A stretch of 64,000 bases of DNA from Flavobacteriaceae bacterium UBA6231 (GCA_002441545.1 DJWL01000088.1:154958-218957); one strand, 5' to 3'. Counted from the first letter of the stretch, positions 42,767 to 52,475 are shown. The notes: generated by a model from the letters alone, not told the origin. Program-made: numbers and translations.

Positions 42767-44527
42767 TTAAGCTATAAAATCAAAATATTTTAAAAGTACT
42801 TCGTCATTAACTGTTCTTGGAGTAAATACTTCAAGTAATTTAGGAGTTTCAGAATCTGAATAAAAAAACTGTAGTTTGTTTTTTAATTGTCTTTCTGTTT
42901 TAGCGCTTAAATACTCAAATCCATACATTCTACTTAAGTGTTTGGCATTTAAATTATGCTTTGTTTCAAAGTAATCATCAAAATTTTGTGTGTTTTTTTG
43001 ACCTGGCAAAATTCTAAAAATACCTCCACCTTGATTATTTACAACAATAATTCTGAAATTATTTGGAATATAATTATTCCACAATCCGTTACTGTCATAT
43101 AAAAAACTTAAATCACCGGTTATAAAAACAGTTGGTTTTTCACTTGCAACAGCAAATCCAATAGCTGTACTTGTGCTACCATCTATTCCACTAGTTCCTC
43201 TGTTGCAATAAACTTCAAGTGTTTTATTTATATTAAACAATTGCGTATATCTTACAGCAGAACTGTTACCTACTTGAAAAACATAATTATTAGGAATTGA
43301 TTTTAGCAGAACATCAAAAACTTTAAAATCTGAAAAAGGGACTTTTTTTATGTATAAATTATGCTTTAATAATCTATTTTGTTTAACCAAACTCCAGGTA
43401 TCTTTATAATCGCTCTTTACATAATGTGTTATTTTTGGTAACAGAGCTTCGAAAAATTGATTTGGTGTTGCTTCTATATGAAGACTTAAACAGAAAAAAG
43501 TGTCATTAGCTCTTTTCTTATCAACATGCCAATGATGTTTAGGTTGAAACTTTCTTAAAAAGGCTTTAATTTTTTTTGAAACTATTAATCCACCAAAAGT
43601 TAATAAAACTTCAGGTTGCAAATGCTTTTTTTCCTCTTCGGTTAATGGTGCAATTAATTGGTCTATACTCGGAAAAAAACTATCATCATAAAGATTTGAT
43701 AAAGTTTCTGTCAATACAATAACACTATCATCTTTTGTAATTTCATTTAACCACTTCTTCTCTATTTCATTTGGCCCATTAACACCAACCAAAATCATTT
43801 TTTTTGAAGCAGAATTCCAATATTCAAAACACTCTTGTTGGGTATAAGAATCAATAGGTTTTTGTTTTGATGAAATTTCTATTTCCTTAGGCTCAACACT
43901 CAGTTTATCTACAGTTTCGTAAAGTGGCTCGTCAAAAGGGACATTGATATGTACTGGTCCTTTACTAATTATTGCTGTATTAATTGCTGTATTAATTTCA
44001 AACTCATTATGTGTTTGGATATCTTTTTGAAATCCTAAAAACCGTTCTAATTTATCTTCCAAATTTTTCATAATTGGGAGCTCATCAGTAACTGGAATAT
44101 TTTTTTCGTCCTTTAAATCTAGTTTTAAATTGGCTGAATGTAAAATATGGTTTGCAAAAACGTATTTCTGATTAATGGTCTGTCCATCTCCAATATCTAT
44201 TAAATGTTTTGGTCTGTCTGACGATAAAACTACTAAAGGAATATCACTATAAAAAGCTTCTGAAATTGCTGGATAATAATTTAACATGGCACTACCAGAT
44301 GTACATAAAACAGCTACAGGATACTTAATTTTTTGAGCAATTCCTAATGCAAAAAATGCTGCACAACGTTCATCTACAATACTGTAGCATTTAAAATAAG
44401 AATCGTTTGTAAACCCTATTGTTAAAGGCGCATTTCTGCTTCCAGGTGAAATTACAATATGCTTAATATTTTTAATCTTACAAAGTTGAATAACAGTTTG
44501 TGCAAGAGGAATTTTTGGATATGTCAT
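42767..44527 (-). CDS. menD: 2-succinyl-5-enolpyruvyl-6-hydroxy-3-cyclohexene-1-carboxylate synthase (MenD)
   Basis: The 586-residue length and motifs fit MenD, a thiamine-diphosphate enzyme that joins 2-oxoglutarate and isochorismate in menaquinone synthesis. Seen are VISPGSRNAPLTIGF, the cofactor-activating Glu in VDERCAAFFALG, the CTSGSAMLNYYPAI loop, and the Mg/ThDP motif GDLSFLYDSNGLWNN. It lies 49 bp after the isochorismate synthase gene in the same operon. Confidence 0.96.
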   Translation of the reverse strand: MTYPKIPLAQTVIQLCKIKNIKHIVISPGSRNAPLTIGFTNDSYFKCYSIVDERCAAFFALGIAQKIKYPVAVLCTSGSAMLNYYPAISEAFYSDIPLVVLSSDRPKHLIDIGDGQTINQKYVFANHILHSANLKLDLKDEKNIPVTDELPIMKNLEDKLERFLGFQKDIQTHNEFEINTAINTAIISKGPVHINVPFDEPLYETVDKLSVEPKEIEISSKQKPIDSYTQQECFEYWNSASKKMILVGVNGPNEIEKKWLNEITKDDSVIVLTETLSNLYDDSFFPSIDQLIAPLTEEEKKHLQPEVLLTFGGLIVSKKIKAFLRKFQPKHHWHVDKKRANDTFFCLSLHIEATPNQFFEALLPKITHYVKSDYKDTWSLVKQNRLLKHNLYIKKVPFSDFKVFDVLLKSIPNNYVFQVGNSSAVRYTQLFNINKTLEVYCNRGTSGIDGSTSTAIGFAVASEKPTVFITGDLSFLYDSNGLWNNYIPNNFRIIVVNNQGGGIFRILPGQKNTQNFDDYFETKHNLNAKHLSRMYGFEYLSAKTERQLKNKLQFFYSDSETPKLLEVFTPRTVNDEVLLKYFDFIA

Positions 44528-44576
44528 TGTTAATTTTTCTATAGCAAAAATAAGAAATAGGCTTTATAAAAACCTA

Positions 44577-45698
44577 TTACAAAATGTTTTTAATCACCCT
44601 AGATTTTGAAACGGTTTCCTCCCATTCCTTTAAAGAATTGGAAGCTTCTGTAATACCTCCACCTACATAAACTAAAGCATTATTATTTTTAATCTGCATG
44701 CAACGTAAATTAACATACAACTGACTGTTTTTTTTAGTAATTGAGTAAGCTCTTTTTTCTATATTTCTTTTACTTGATTTTGGACTAATCTTAGTTTCAA
44801 AGTTAAGTTCACCCAAATAACCGGTATAAAACTCGCGATTATAAAATTCATTCTCTAAAATAAATTTTTTTGAAGGTAGTTTGGGCATTCCACAAACTGC
44901 CGGTGTAGGATGTAAAACAGAGAGCATATGTTTCATATTTAAAGTTTCAAGTTTTAAACTCGCCTTAATCATGGTTTTCAAATGCACCAAATTTCCTGCT
45001 TTTACTGTTTCTACTTCAGATACTTGCAAGTTATTAACTAATGGTTTAAGGTTTTCAAAAATAAAATTGGTTACTATTTGCTGTTCTCGTTTTTCTTTTT
45101 CTTCCCAAACCACATCTAAAGTTCCATTATATTCTTGTGTGCCTGCTAATGACATCATTGAAAATTGATTTCCTTCAATTTTCATTAAAGTCTCTGGTGT
45201 AGCTCCTAACCATAACCCTGTTTTTGGATGATACCAACAATACACAAAAGCAAGCGGATAATTATTTAAAAGGTTCTTATAAATGTCAATAAGATTAAAT
45301 TCAGAAATATTAACAGTTTCCATTCTTGATAAAACTACCTTTTGAAAAACGTTGTTTTTTATTGACTCAATTCCTTTTTCTATAAGTTTAATATGTTGTT
45401 GTTTATCTTCATTATTTATCAGAAAAACATTCTTAAAAGATGTCTCCTGAGTATTCTCAACATATGAAGTTTCAATTTTACTAGCACTTTCCAAAGGGAT
45501 TAAAACACCTTTCTCAGAATCATCAAATGGTGCAAAAACAAAACCAACTTCATTATAACTTTCAACAAAATGAATAGCATCATTGAATTGTAAAAGTGCT
45601 TTAATTTCTAATGTATTGGGCTTTCTGTAAGCTACAAATGGTAATTTATTTTTAAATTGTTTTTGAATGGTTTCAAAAAACATATCAGAAGTAAACAA
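44577..45698 (-). CDS. menF: Isochorismate synthase (chorismate-binding family)
   Basis: The 373-residue protein carries the chorismate-binding fold. Seen are FQKVVLSRMETV with the conserved Lys, the GATPETLMKIEGNQFSMMSL segment, AGTQEYNG, LHPTPAVCGMPK and VGGGITEASN. It converts chorismate to isochorismate, the first committed step toward menaquinone. MenD downstream supports this over an anthranilate or siderophore role. It starts 2 bp after the thioesterase gene. Confidence 0.93.
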   Translation of the reverse strand: MFTSDMFFETIQKQFKNKLPFVAYRKPNTLEIKALLQFNDAIHFVESYNEVGFVFAPFDDSEKGVLIPLESASKIETSYVENTQETSFKNVFLINNEDKQQHIKLIEKGIESIKNNVFQKVVLSRMETVNISEFNLIDIYKNLLNNYPLAFVYCWYHPKTGLWLGATPETLMKIEGNQFSMMSLAGTQEYNGTLDVVWEEKEKREQQIVTNFIFENLKPLVNNLQVSEVETVKAGNLVHLKTMIKASLKLETLNMKHMLSVLHPTPAVCGMPKLPSKKFILENEFYNREFYTGYLGELNFETKISPKSSKRNIEKRAYSITKKNSQLYVNLRCMQIKNNNALVYVGGGITEASNSLKEWEETVSKSRVIKNIL

Positions 45699-45700
45699 AT

Positions 45701-46126
45701 CTATCTCTTTTTTGGTAGTGAAATGGTCGATAATCTACAAACAGATATTAAATTATCATCATCATCAGTTATTTTAATATCTAATAATTGTGTGGTTCTT
45801 CCTTTATGTAAAAAGGTTGCCTTGGCATAAACAAAGCCTTTTGTAACACTTTTTAAGTGATTGGCTGTGATTTCTATACCACGGACAAAAAACTCATCTG
45901 TATCAACAAAAATATGTGAAGCAAAACTTCCAACACTTTCTGCTAAAGCTGCTGTTGCGCCACCATGCAAAACACCATCTGGTTGATATACTCTTGAGTT
46001 TACTGGCATTCTAGCTGTTAAAAAATCACTTCCATAATCAATAACTTCAATATTTAAAGTTTCCATTAAAGTCCCTTTACATGTAGAATTTGCTTCAGCT
46101 AAAACAGCTTCTTTATTTAATTTCAT
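45701..46126 (-). CDS. Hotdog-fold PaaI-type thioesterase, probable DHNA-CoA hydrolase
   Basis: The 141-residue protein has the PaaI/YbgC hotdog motif DGVLHGGATAALAESVGS, with HGG and the catalytic acidic residue on the long helix. It opens a tight operon with menF and menD. By context it may hydrolyse 1,4-dihydroxy-2-naphthoyl-CoA in menaquinone synthesis. A general acyl-CoA thioesterase cannot be excluded from the sequence. Confidence 0.88.
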   Translation of the reverse strand: MKLNKEAVLAEANSTCKGTLMETLNIEVIDYGSDFLTARMPVNSRVYQPDGVLHGGATAALAESVGSFASHIFVDTDEFFVRGIEITANHLKSVTKGFVYAKATFLHKGRTTQLLDIKITDDDDNLISVCRLSTISLPKKR

Positions 46127-46160
46127 ATGTTGATCTTTATTGTTTTTAATTGGTTATATG

Positions 46161-46219
46161 TAATTGCTTCGCCTGTTCGCTTTCGCTCGGGTCGCATATC
46201 ATCATTGGTGTTTGCGACC
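46161..46219. repeat. Dispersed repeat between thioesterase and GNAT genes
   Basis: The stretch TTCGCCTGTTCGCTTTCGCT, followed by GGTCGCA and its inverted copy TGCGACC (46189-46195, about 46213-46219), has the GC-rich composition of the dispersed repeats seen elsewhere in the window. It lies in the divergent intergenic region. Confidence 0.55.
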
Positions 46220-46321
46220 AATTATCGGTTATGCTCATTTCATATAAATAATGTATTTTTAAATCTGAAATGTAAAAGTACAAAACCAAAGCTTAAAATG
46301 AATCTTTGATTAGAGCGAATT

Positions 46322-46894
46322 ATGAAAGTACCTACCTTAGAAAATGACCATGTAAAATTATCTTTGCTTGACTTAAGTAATTACAAACATTTATTACCAA
46401 TTGCCCAACAAGAAAACTTAATACAATATTCTCCCAGTGATATTTCAACACCAGAAAAATTAAAAAACTATGTTGAAATTGCTGTAGATGCGTATTATCA
46501 TAAAACGGCTATTCCATTTATTGTTTTTGATAAAGTTAAAAAGGAATATGCAGGCAGTACCAGATATATGAACATTAACTGGAATTATAAGGTTTTAGAA
46601 ATTGGCTCAACTTGGATTGGTAGAGAGTTTCAAGGAACCGGCTTAAATAGTCAAATGAAATTTTTAATGCTGACCTATGCTTTTGAAACCCTTAATTTTG
46701 AAAAAGTTGAATTCAGAATTGACGAGCGTAACATTCGCTCAAGAAAAGCTGTTGAAAAATTGGGCTGTCAGCTTGAAGGTATTTTACGAAAAAATGTCTA
46801 TTTAACAGATGGCTTCAAACGAAACACCTGTTGTTATGGTATGTTAGAAGAAGAATGGGAAGTTATAAAAGAAAAAATATTTAAAGCCTTTTAA
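46322..46894 (+). CDS. GNAT family N-acetyltransferase (RimJ/RimL type)
   Basis: The 190-residue protein has the GNAT fold of the RimJ/RimL group: EIGSTWIGREFQGTGLNSQM is the acetyl-CoA pyrophosphate loop (variant of the R/Q-x-x-G-x-G motif), followed by FEKVEFRIDERNIRSRKAVE and KLGCQLEGILRK. It probably acetylates an amine on a protein or small molecule. The gene is divergent from the men operon and ends 4 bp into the converging GDSL gene. Confidence 0.93.
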   Translation: MKVPTLENDHVKLSLLDLSNYKHLLPIAQQENLIQYSPSDISTPEKLKNYVEIAVDAYYHKTAIPFIVFDKVKKEYAGSTRYMNINWNYKVLEIGSTWIGREFQGTGLNSQMKFLMLTYAFETLNFEKVEFRIDERNIRSRKAVEKLGCQLEGILRKNVYLTDGFKRNTCCYGMLEEEWEVIKEKIFKAF

Positions 46895-47580
46895 TTTTTA
46901 TTAAAGACTTTTTTTAATCCTTGTTCTAGAAGTGGTTCCATTATTAAGTAACCCTTTTTGTTTGGATGTACAGTATCTATTCCCAAGTCTTTTTTCAACC
47001 CATTAGATGAATCAACCATGGCAGAAAAATAATCTACATAAACAATGTTATTTAAAATAGCATAAGATTTAATAAGACTATTAAGTTTGATTATTTTCTC
47101 AGCGGGTTCTAAACCCGGTCTCCATGAAAAATCTATAGCAGGAAGAACGGAGCACAACACAACTTTAATGTGATTTGCCTTTGCTAATTCTGCCATTGAT
47201 TTAATGTTTTCAGCTATCATATCAATAGAAATTGGTCCTGTGTTTTGAGCAATATCATTTATCCCTGCTAAAATAACAACAACCGAAGGTTTTAAATCAA
47301 CAACATCTTGTTTAAAACGTAACAACATTTGTGATGTTGTTTGTCCACTAATCCCTCTGTTTATATACGGCTTACCCTTAAAATATTCGGGATGATAAAT
47401 TAACCATCCATCAGTAATGGAATTCCCCATAAAAACAACAGAATTATCTTTAATAGCTGAATTCATTAACCGGTAATTTTCTTTTTGAAACTTCTTAAGA
47501 TTTGCCCAATCTTGCGCATTAGCTTTTTGATTTATAAAAGAGAGAAAAATAATTAATGTAATAAACTTTAAGCACTTCAC
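46891..47580 (-). CDS. Secreted SGNH/GDSL hydrolase
   Basis: The 229-residue protein has a signal peptide (FITLIIFLSFINQKANAQ). The four SGNH blocks are clear: Ser in FMGNSITDGW, Gly in NRGISGQTTSQ, Asn in LAGINDIAQ, and Asp/His in IDTVHPNKKGY. Such enzymes are esterases, often acting on acetylated glycans. It converges with the GNAT gene. The nearby sugar transporter on the same strand could suggest carbohydrate use, but a terminator separates them. Confidence 0.92.
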   Translation of the reverse strand: MKCLKFITLIIFLSFINQKANAQDWANLKKFQKENYRLMNSAIKDNSVVFMGNSITDGWLIYHPEYFKGKPYINRGISGQTTSQMLLRFKQDVVDLKPSVVVILAGINDIAQNTGPISIDMIAENIKSMAELAKANHIKVVLCSVLPAIDFSWRPGLEPAEKIIKLNSLIKSYAILNNIVYVDYFSAMVDSSNGLKKDLGIDTVHPNKKGYLIMEPLLEQGLKKVFNKN

Positions 47581-47619
47581 TATAACTACAATTTATTCAT
47601 TATTAAAAATTCAAAAAAA

Positions 47620-47650
47620 AAAAAACCTAATGTAATTCATTAGGACTTTT
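47620..47650 (-). terminator. Intrinsic terminator of the sugar transporter gene
   Basis: Stem CCTAATG/CATTAGG (47626-47632 with 47638-47644, 5-nt loop) is followed on the minus strand by a run of T. It lies about 20 bp beyond the transporter stop. Confidence 0.82.
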
Positions 47651-47668
47651 TTATAAAGATTACATTTT

Positions 47669-49105
47669 TTAATGACCTCCTACTATCTTTTCTTCAAAGC
47701 TAATACCTTGAGCTCTTAAAATACCTTTAACTCTCCATGCATAAAAAGCTAAATAAGCAAAACAAAATACTCCAACTATATAACTAGTTTGTATACCTAT
47801 ACTCTCTGATACATATCCTTGTAGCCAACTAACTATACCTCCACCCATAATCATCATTATTAAAAAACTACTTCCTTGACTTGTGTTATTACCTAAACCG
47901 CTAACAGCCAATGTAAAAATACAAGGCCATAAGGTACTACAAAACAAACCTACACTTGTAAAAGCATAAACACTCACCATTCCATCATTGGACATTCCAA
48001 CAGCTAAGGCTATAATTCCTAAAAGTGAAAATATAAATAACATTCTAGCAGGATTCCCTTTACTTGCAATATCAGCTGCTATCAATACTAAAATAATCAA
48101 AGCATAAACATAAAAAGGTGTCAAATTATGTTTTGCTATCGCATTTACAGCTAAAAACACTCCAAAAGCCAGATATGGCGCTATAAAACGTAATATTTTA
48201 CGAAGATTGACTTCATTAGTGAATGCTTCAACAGCACCAGTCCATCTTCCTATCATCAAACTTGCCCAATACAATGAAATATAAGGGGCAATGTCTGAAA
48301 TGGCAAAACCTAAGTTGTGTTCCATATAAGCTGGTAAATTACTAGCAGTAGAAACTTCAACACCAACATAAACAAATATACCAATCATTCCTAAAACCAA
48401 CTGTGGATATTTTAACGCAGAAGATCTTTCTAATCCTGTGCTTCCTTCTTTCTCAACAATAGCTTCTGGTTTATCGGGTATTGATGAAAATTTTAATAAC
48501 ACTGCAACAATTAGAAAGGCTAAACCTAAAACCAAATATGGTATTTTAACACTCTCAATACTCATATTGGTTGTTTTTCCAATTGAGGTTCCAAATATGG
48601 CAAAACTTACAATTAGTGGTCCAATCGTTGTTCCAAAATTATTGATTCCTCCTGCTAATGTTAATCGTTGTGACCCTGTAGAAATTGGTCCAAGCGCAAT
48701 AGCTAATGGATTAGCAACGGTTTGTTGTAAAGAAAACCCTAACGCCACAATGAATAAACCTGATAACATTAAAGCAAATGAACCTGTATTTGCTGCTGGA
48801 TAAAACAATAATGTTCCCAAGGCTGAAATAACAAGTCCTAATACAAGACCGTTTTTATAGCCTATTGTATTAACAATATCTTTCTTTATTAAAATAGAAA
48901 TTCCCATATAAATAAGGGAACCAACGGTATAAGCTATATAAAAGGCCAGGGAAACCAATTGGCTTTGACCCTGTGTTAAATCAAATGCTTTTTTAAATAC
49001 TGGAATTAGAATATCATTACTGGCGGCAACAAATCCCCAAAAAAAGAAAACAGAGACAAGAGGAATGAATTGTCCCCATTTTGTAGTAGAATTTTCAGAA
49101 CTCAT
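47669..49105 (-). CDS. Sugar MFS transporter (FucP/GluP-like, FHS family)
   Basis: The 478-residue protein has about twelve membrane helices. It begins with FIPLVSVFFFWGFVAASNDI, the FHS-family first helix, and has AGGINNFGTTIGPLIVSF and SSFLIMMIMGGGIVSWLQGY, both typical of FucP-type H+ symporters. It should import a monosaccharide such as fucose, glucose or galactose across the inner membrane; the exact sugar cannot be read. The gene has its own terminator and no catabolic genes adjacent. Confidence 0.92.
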   Translation of the reverse strand: MSSENSTTKWGQFIPLVSVFFFWGFVAASNDILIPVFKKAFDLTQGQSQLVSLAFYIAYTVGSLIYMGISILIKKDIVNTIGYKNGLVLGLVISALGTLLFYPAANTGSFALMLSGLFIVALGFSLQQTVANPLAIALGPISTGSQRLTLAGGINNFGTTIGPLIVSFAIFGTSIGKTTNMSIESVKIPYLVLGLAFLIVAVLLKFSSIPDKPEAIVEKEGSTGLERSSALKYPQLVLGMIGIFVYVGVEVSTASNLPAYMEHNLGFAISDIAPYISLYWASLMIGRWTGAVEAFTNEVNLRKILRFIAPYLAFGVFLAVNAIAKHNLTPFYVYALIILVLIAADIASKGNPARMLFIFSLLGIIALAVGMSNDGMVSVYAFTSVGLFCSTLWPCIFTLAVSGLGNNTSQGSSFLIMMIMGGGIVSWLQGYVSESIGIQTSYIVGVFCFAYLAFYAWRVKGILRAQGISFEEKIVGGH

Positions 49106-49322
49106 AATTAATTTATAGTTGTTTAGATTTAAATAATTTTAAGATTCTAAAAATAGATATATTTTCATCAAAAAAATGAAATTATGATCACTTATTTTCG
49201 GAATAAAATTGAATTTTTATCAAACAAATTTAATGATGAGCTAATACTATTCTTTTAACTCCCTCATAATTAAATTAATATAATCTATCAACTTAAAAAA
49301 CACAACATTAACTTCATAATAA

Positions 49323-50270
49323 TTAGCCTATAAGATTCTTAATAATATCTTTAGTAGGTAAAATAGCTTTTGTGTGTTCTATACTAGGTCCTGCAACCCA
49401 AACTGTTTTATAGGTAACTTTAGTTGCAGCGTTTTCTGTTGCTTTCATACCAACTGAAAATCGAATCATCTTCACCCATTTTTTAAGTTTTTTATTCTTA
49501 TTTAATATAGACTCCAACCAAGTTTGTTTAGTTCCAACTTTTTTAACATAAGGTGTATTAATTACGGTACATGGCGTTCCAGAAATACGCTCTGTTACAA
49601 CAATATCTTTAGCACCATAATCTACACATGCCTGTTTGTATTCTTCGGTTACATTTGCTTCAACTGAAGCTATAAAAGGACTGCCTACCGAAACTCCTGC
49701 TGCACCGTAACCAATCATTCTATCTATATCTGCTTTACAACCCACGCCACCAGCAGAAATGACAGGGATTTTACAATTTGAAACAATATTTTTAATTAAC
49801 TCTTCAGGAGACTTATCACCTCTATGTCCACCAGCTTCATTATTTACAGCAATAATGGCATCTGCTCCTAATCCTTCCACTTTTTGCGCAAATTTTAAAT
49901 CAACTACATCACAAAAAACTTTAATTCCCACCTTATGTGCTTGATTAATAGTTTCTTCAGGACTACCTAATGATGTTATTATAAAATCACAACCTTCTTC
50001 ACACAAAACCTCTAATTGTCCTTTGTATTTAATATTTGATTTATTTACAATTAAATTAAAACCAAAAGAACCACCTTCTACTTTGGCAGCCTTCAATTCT
50101 TTAATAGCATTTCTTAATTCATCTAAACCCCTATAATTTAGTGCTGGAATACAACCTGCTATACCACTCTTCATGGCCTCTTTCACCATAGCAGTATTTG
50201 ATACCAAGAACATTGGAGCTTGTATAATTGGATATTTAATGTTAAGAAGATTAGAAAGTTTCGTTCCCAT
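49323..50270 (-). CDS. Nitronate monooxygenase family protein
   Basis: The 315-residue protein matches the FMN-dependent NMO/2-nitropropane dioxygenase family: IKYPIIQAPMFLVSNTAMVK at the start, GFNLIV, AIIAVNNEAGGHRGDKSPEE (with the catalytic His in GGHRG), and ISAGGVGCKADIDRMIGYGA as the phosphate-binding loop. It oxidises alkyl nitronates such as propionate-3-nitronate. It stands alone between the transporter and dnaK. Confidence 0.93.
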   Translation of the reverse strand: MGTKLSNLLNIKYPIIQAPMFLVSNTAMVKEAMKSGIAGCIPALNYRGLDELRNAIKELKAAKVEGGSFGFNLIVNKSNIKYKGQLEVLCEEGCDFIITSLGSPEETINQAHKVGIKVFCDVVDLKFAQKVEGLGADAIIAVNNEAGGHRGDKSPEELIKNIVSNCKIPVISAGGVGCKADIDRMIGYGAAGVSVGSPFIASVEANVTEEYKQACVDYGAKDIVVTERISGTPCTVINTPYVKKVGTKQTWLESILNKNKKLKKWVKMIRFSVGMKATENAATKVTYKTVWVAGPSIEHTKAILPTKDIIKNLIG

Positions 50271-50358
50271 ATTTTTTTTTCAATATAAACAAATATAACA
50301 AAATATTATGCACGCATATTTTAATTAGTGTTTTAGATTTTTAAAATATATATAAAAC

Positions 50359-50390
50359 AAAAAGCGCAATCATTTCTGATTGCACTTTTT
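50359..50390 (-). terminator. Intrinsic terminator of dnaK
   Basis: A 14-bp stem (50359-50372 with 50377-50390, 4-nt loop, one G-T pair on the minus strand) ends in T on the minus strand. It lies 85 bp beyond the dnaK stop, after inserted repeat sequences. Confidence 0.82.
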
Positions 50391-50397
50391 ACAATGT

Positions 50398-50422
50398 GAT
50401 GCTGAAACAAGTTCAGTATGAC
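50398..50422. repeat. Dispersed palindromic repeat downstream of dnaK
   Basis: GATGCTGAAACAAGTTCAGT followed by ATGAC contains CTGAA/TTCAG arms and resembles repeats frequent between flavobacterial genes. Confidence 0.6.
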
Positions 50423-50428
50423 AAATAA

Positions 50429-50452
50429 TTATTTTACTTCTTCAAAATCTAC
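50429..50452 (-). repeat. Relic of the original dnaK 3' end
   Basis: On the minus strand these 24 bases read V-D-F-E-E-V-K-stop (TAA), identical in protein to the functional end of dnaK at 50476-50499 but with AT-rich codons. The two copies are separated by a 23-bp dispersed repeat. Confidence 0.75.
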
Positions 50453-50475
50453 GCTTCGACTTCGCTCAGGACAGG
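50453..50475. repeat. Dispersed repeat (CTGAGCGAAGTCGAAG type) at the dnaK 3' end
   Basis: The 23-bp sequence contains CTTCGACTTCGCTCAGGACA, a common flavobacterial intergenic repeat. It sits exactly between two copies of the last eight dnaK codons. Confidence 0.78.
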
Positions 50476-52383
50476 CTACTTGACTTCTTCGAAGTCTACG
50501 TCTTCAACATCACTAGACTCTGATTGTCCATTTTGACTAGCATCTGGTCCTGGTTGAGTATTTCCTCCTTGTTGAGCATCAGCTTGTGCTTTATACATTT
50601 CTTCAGAAGCTACTTTCCAAGCTTCGTTTATTTTTTCTAAAGCAGGGTCAATTACAGTTATGTCTTTCGTTTCGTAAGCCTTTTTAAGCTCTTCTAATGC
50701 TTCTTCAATTGGTTTCTTTTTATCATCAGATAGTTTATCACCAAATTCTTTTAGCTGGCTTTCTGTTTGGAAAATCATAGCATCAGCCGCATTTAATTTT
50801 TCAGCTTTTTCTTTTGCTATTTTATCAGCTTCAGCATTCGCTTCAGCATCAGCTTTCATTTTTTTGATTTCTTCTTCAGTTAAACCAGAAGATGCTTCAA
50901 TACGAATATCTTGAGTTTTACCTGTTGCTTTATCACCAGCAGTCACGTGAATAATACCGTTAGCATCAATATCAAAAGTCACTTCAATTTGTGGTGTTCC
51001 TCTTCTAGCTGGTGGAATTCCATCTAAATGGAAACGACCTATCGTTTTATTATCACCTGCCATAGCACGCTCACCTTGTAACACATGTATCTCTACTGAT
51101 GGCTGATTATCGGCAGCTGTTGAGAATATTTGTGATTTTTTAGTAGGAATTGTAGTGTTAGCTTCAATAAGCTTAGTCATTACATTACCCATAGTTTCAA
51201 TACCAAGTGATAATGGAGTTACATCTAATAACAATACATCCTTAACATCTCCGGTTAAAACACCACCTTGAATACCTGCTCCTAATGATACTACTTCGTC
51301 AGGATTAACTCCTTTACTTGGTGTTTTTCCAAAGAATTTCTCTACAGCTGCTTGAACTGCAGGAATACGTGTAGAACCACCTACTAAAATAACTTCATCT
51401 ATATCACTTTTGCTTAAACCAGCAGCTTTTAAAGCTGATTCGCAAGGTGCAATAGTACGTTTTACTAAATCATCGATTAATTGTTCAAATTTAGAACGTG
51501 TTAACGTGCGTACTAAATGTTTTGGTCCACTAGCGGTAGCTGTGATATATGGTAAGTTGATTTCTGTTTGCGCAGAAGATGATAACTCAATCTTAGCCTT
51601 TTCAGCTGCTTCTTTTAAACGTTGTAAAGACATAGGATCCTTACGTAAATCCATACCTTCTTCAGCATTAAACTCATCTGCTAACCAATTAATGATTTTT
51701 TCATCAACATCATCACCACCTAAATGCGTGTCACCATCAGTTGATAATACTTCAAAAACACCATCGCCTAATTCAAGGATTGAAACGTCATGTGTTCCAC
51801 CACCAAAGTCGAAAACCACAATTTTTTGATCTTTTCCTTTTTTATCTAAGCCATAAGCTAAAGCAGCAGCGGTAGGTTCGTTGATAATTCTTCTAACTTT
51901 TAAACCTGCTATTTCTCCAGCTTCTTTAGTTGCTTGACGTTGTGAGTCATTAAAATATGCAGGAACTGTTATAACCGCTTCGGTTACAGTAGTCCCTAAA
52001 TAGTCTTCTGCAGTTTTCTTCATTTTTTGAAGAATCATAGCCGATAATTCTTGAGGCGTGTATAAACGCCCATCAATATCAACTCTTGGAGTATCATTAT
52101 CACCTTTTACTACTTTATATGGTACACGATCTGCTTCCTTTTTAGATTCAGAAAACTTATTTCCCATAAAACGTTTAATAGAATAAACAGTTTTTGTTGG
52201 GTTTGTAACTGCTTGGCGTTTTGCTGGATCGCCAACTTTAATTTCGCCTCCTTCAACAAAAGCGATAACCGATGGTGTAGTACGTTTACCTTCTGCATTT
52301 GGGATAACAACTGGTTCATTACCTTCCATTACAGAAACGCAAGAGTTGGTTGTTCCTAAATCGATTCCAATTATTTTACTCAT
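50476..52383 (-). CDS. dnaK: Molecular chaperone DnaK (Hsp70)
   Basis: The 635-residue protein is a complete Hsp70. The ATPase domain has IIGIDLGTTNSCVSVMEG, VFDFGGGTHDVSILELGDG and VGGSTRIPAVQ. The linker (DVKDVLLLDVTPLSLGIETM) joins it to the substrate-binding domain, and the lid ends in SSDVEDVDFEEVK. It folds proteins together with DnaJ and GrpE, neither of which is in the window. The last codons are duplicated downstream around a dispersed repeat. Upstream a TGACA-N3-TGTCA palindrome lies at 52463-52475. Confidence 0.98.
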   Translation of the reverse strand: MSKIIGIDLGTTNSCVSVMEGNEPVVIPNAEGKRTTPSVIAFVEGGEIKVGDPAKRQAVTNPTKTVYSIKRFMGNKFSESKKEADRVPYKVVKGDNDTPRVDIDGRLYTPQELSAMILQKMKKTAEDYLGTTVTEAVITVPAYFNDSQRQATKEAGEIAGLKVRRIINEPTAAALAYGLDKKGKDQKIVVFDFGGGTHDVSILELGDGVFEVLSTDGDTHLGGDDVDEKIINWLADEFNAEEGMDLRKDPMSLQRLKEAAEKAKIELSSSAQTEINLPYITATASGPKHLVRTLTRSKFEQLIDDLVKRTIAPCESALKAAGLSKSDIDEVILVGGSTRIPAVQAAVEKFFGKTPSKGVNPDEVVSLGAGIQGGVLTGDVKDVLLLDVTPLSLGIETMGNVMTKLIEANTTIPTKKSQIFSTAADNQPSVEIHVLQGERAMAGDNKTIGRFHLDGIPPARRGTPQIEVTFDIDANGIIHVTAGDKATGKTQDIRIEASSGLTEEEIKKMKADAEANAEADKIAKEKAEKLNAADAMIFQTESQLKEFGDKLSDDKKKPIEEALEELKKAYETKDITVIDPALEKINEAWKVASEEMYKAQADAQQGGNTQPGPDASQNGQSESSDVEDVDFEEVK

Positions 52384-52462
52384 AATTTATTTTTTATTGC
52401 GTTGAATGTTCGTTTTTAAATTCATGGTGTTAAAGTCAATGATTATGCCAACAACAAAAAAC

Positions 52463-52475
52463 TGACAACCTGTCA
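52463..52475. promoter_or_regulatory. TGACA-ACC-TGTCA palindrome between dnaK and serine dehydratase genes
   Basis: A perfect 5-bp inverted repeat with a 3-bp spacer lies 80 bp from both start codons in the divergent region. It may be an operator for heat-shock or other control; no regulator is identified. Confidence 0.35.

Noticed and set aside
46127..46309. Small plus-strand ORF upstream of the GNAT gene
   Set aside because: It is largely dispersed-repeat sequence (SPVRFRSGRISSLVF), not a gene.
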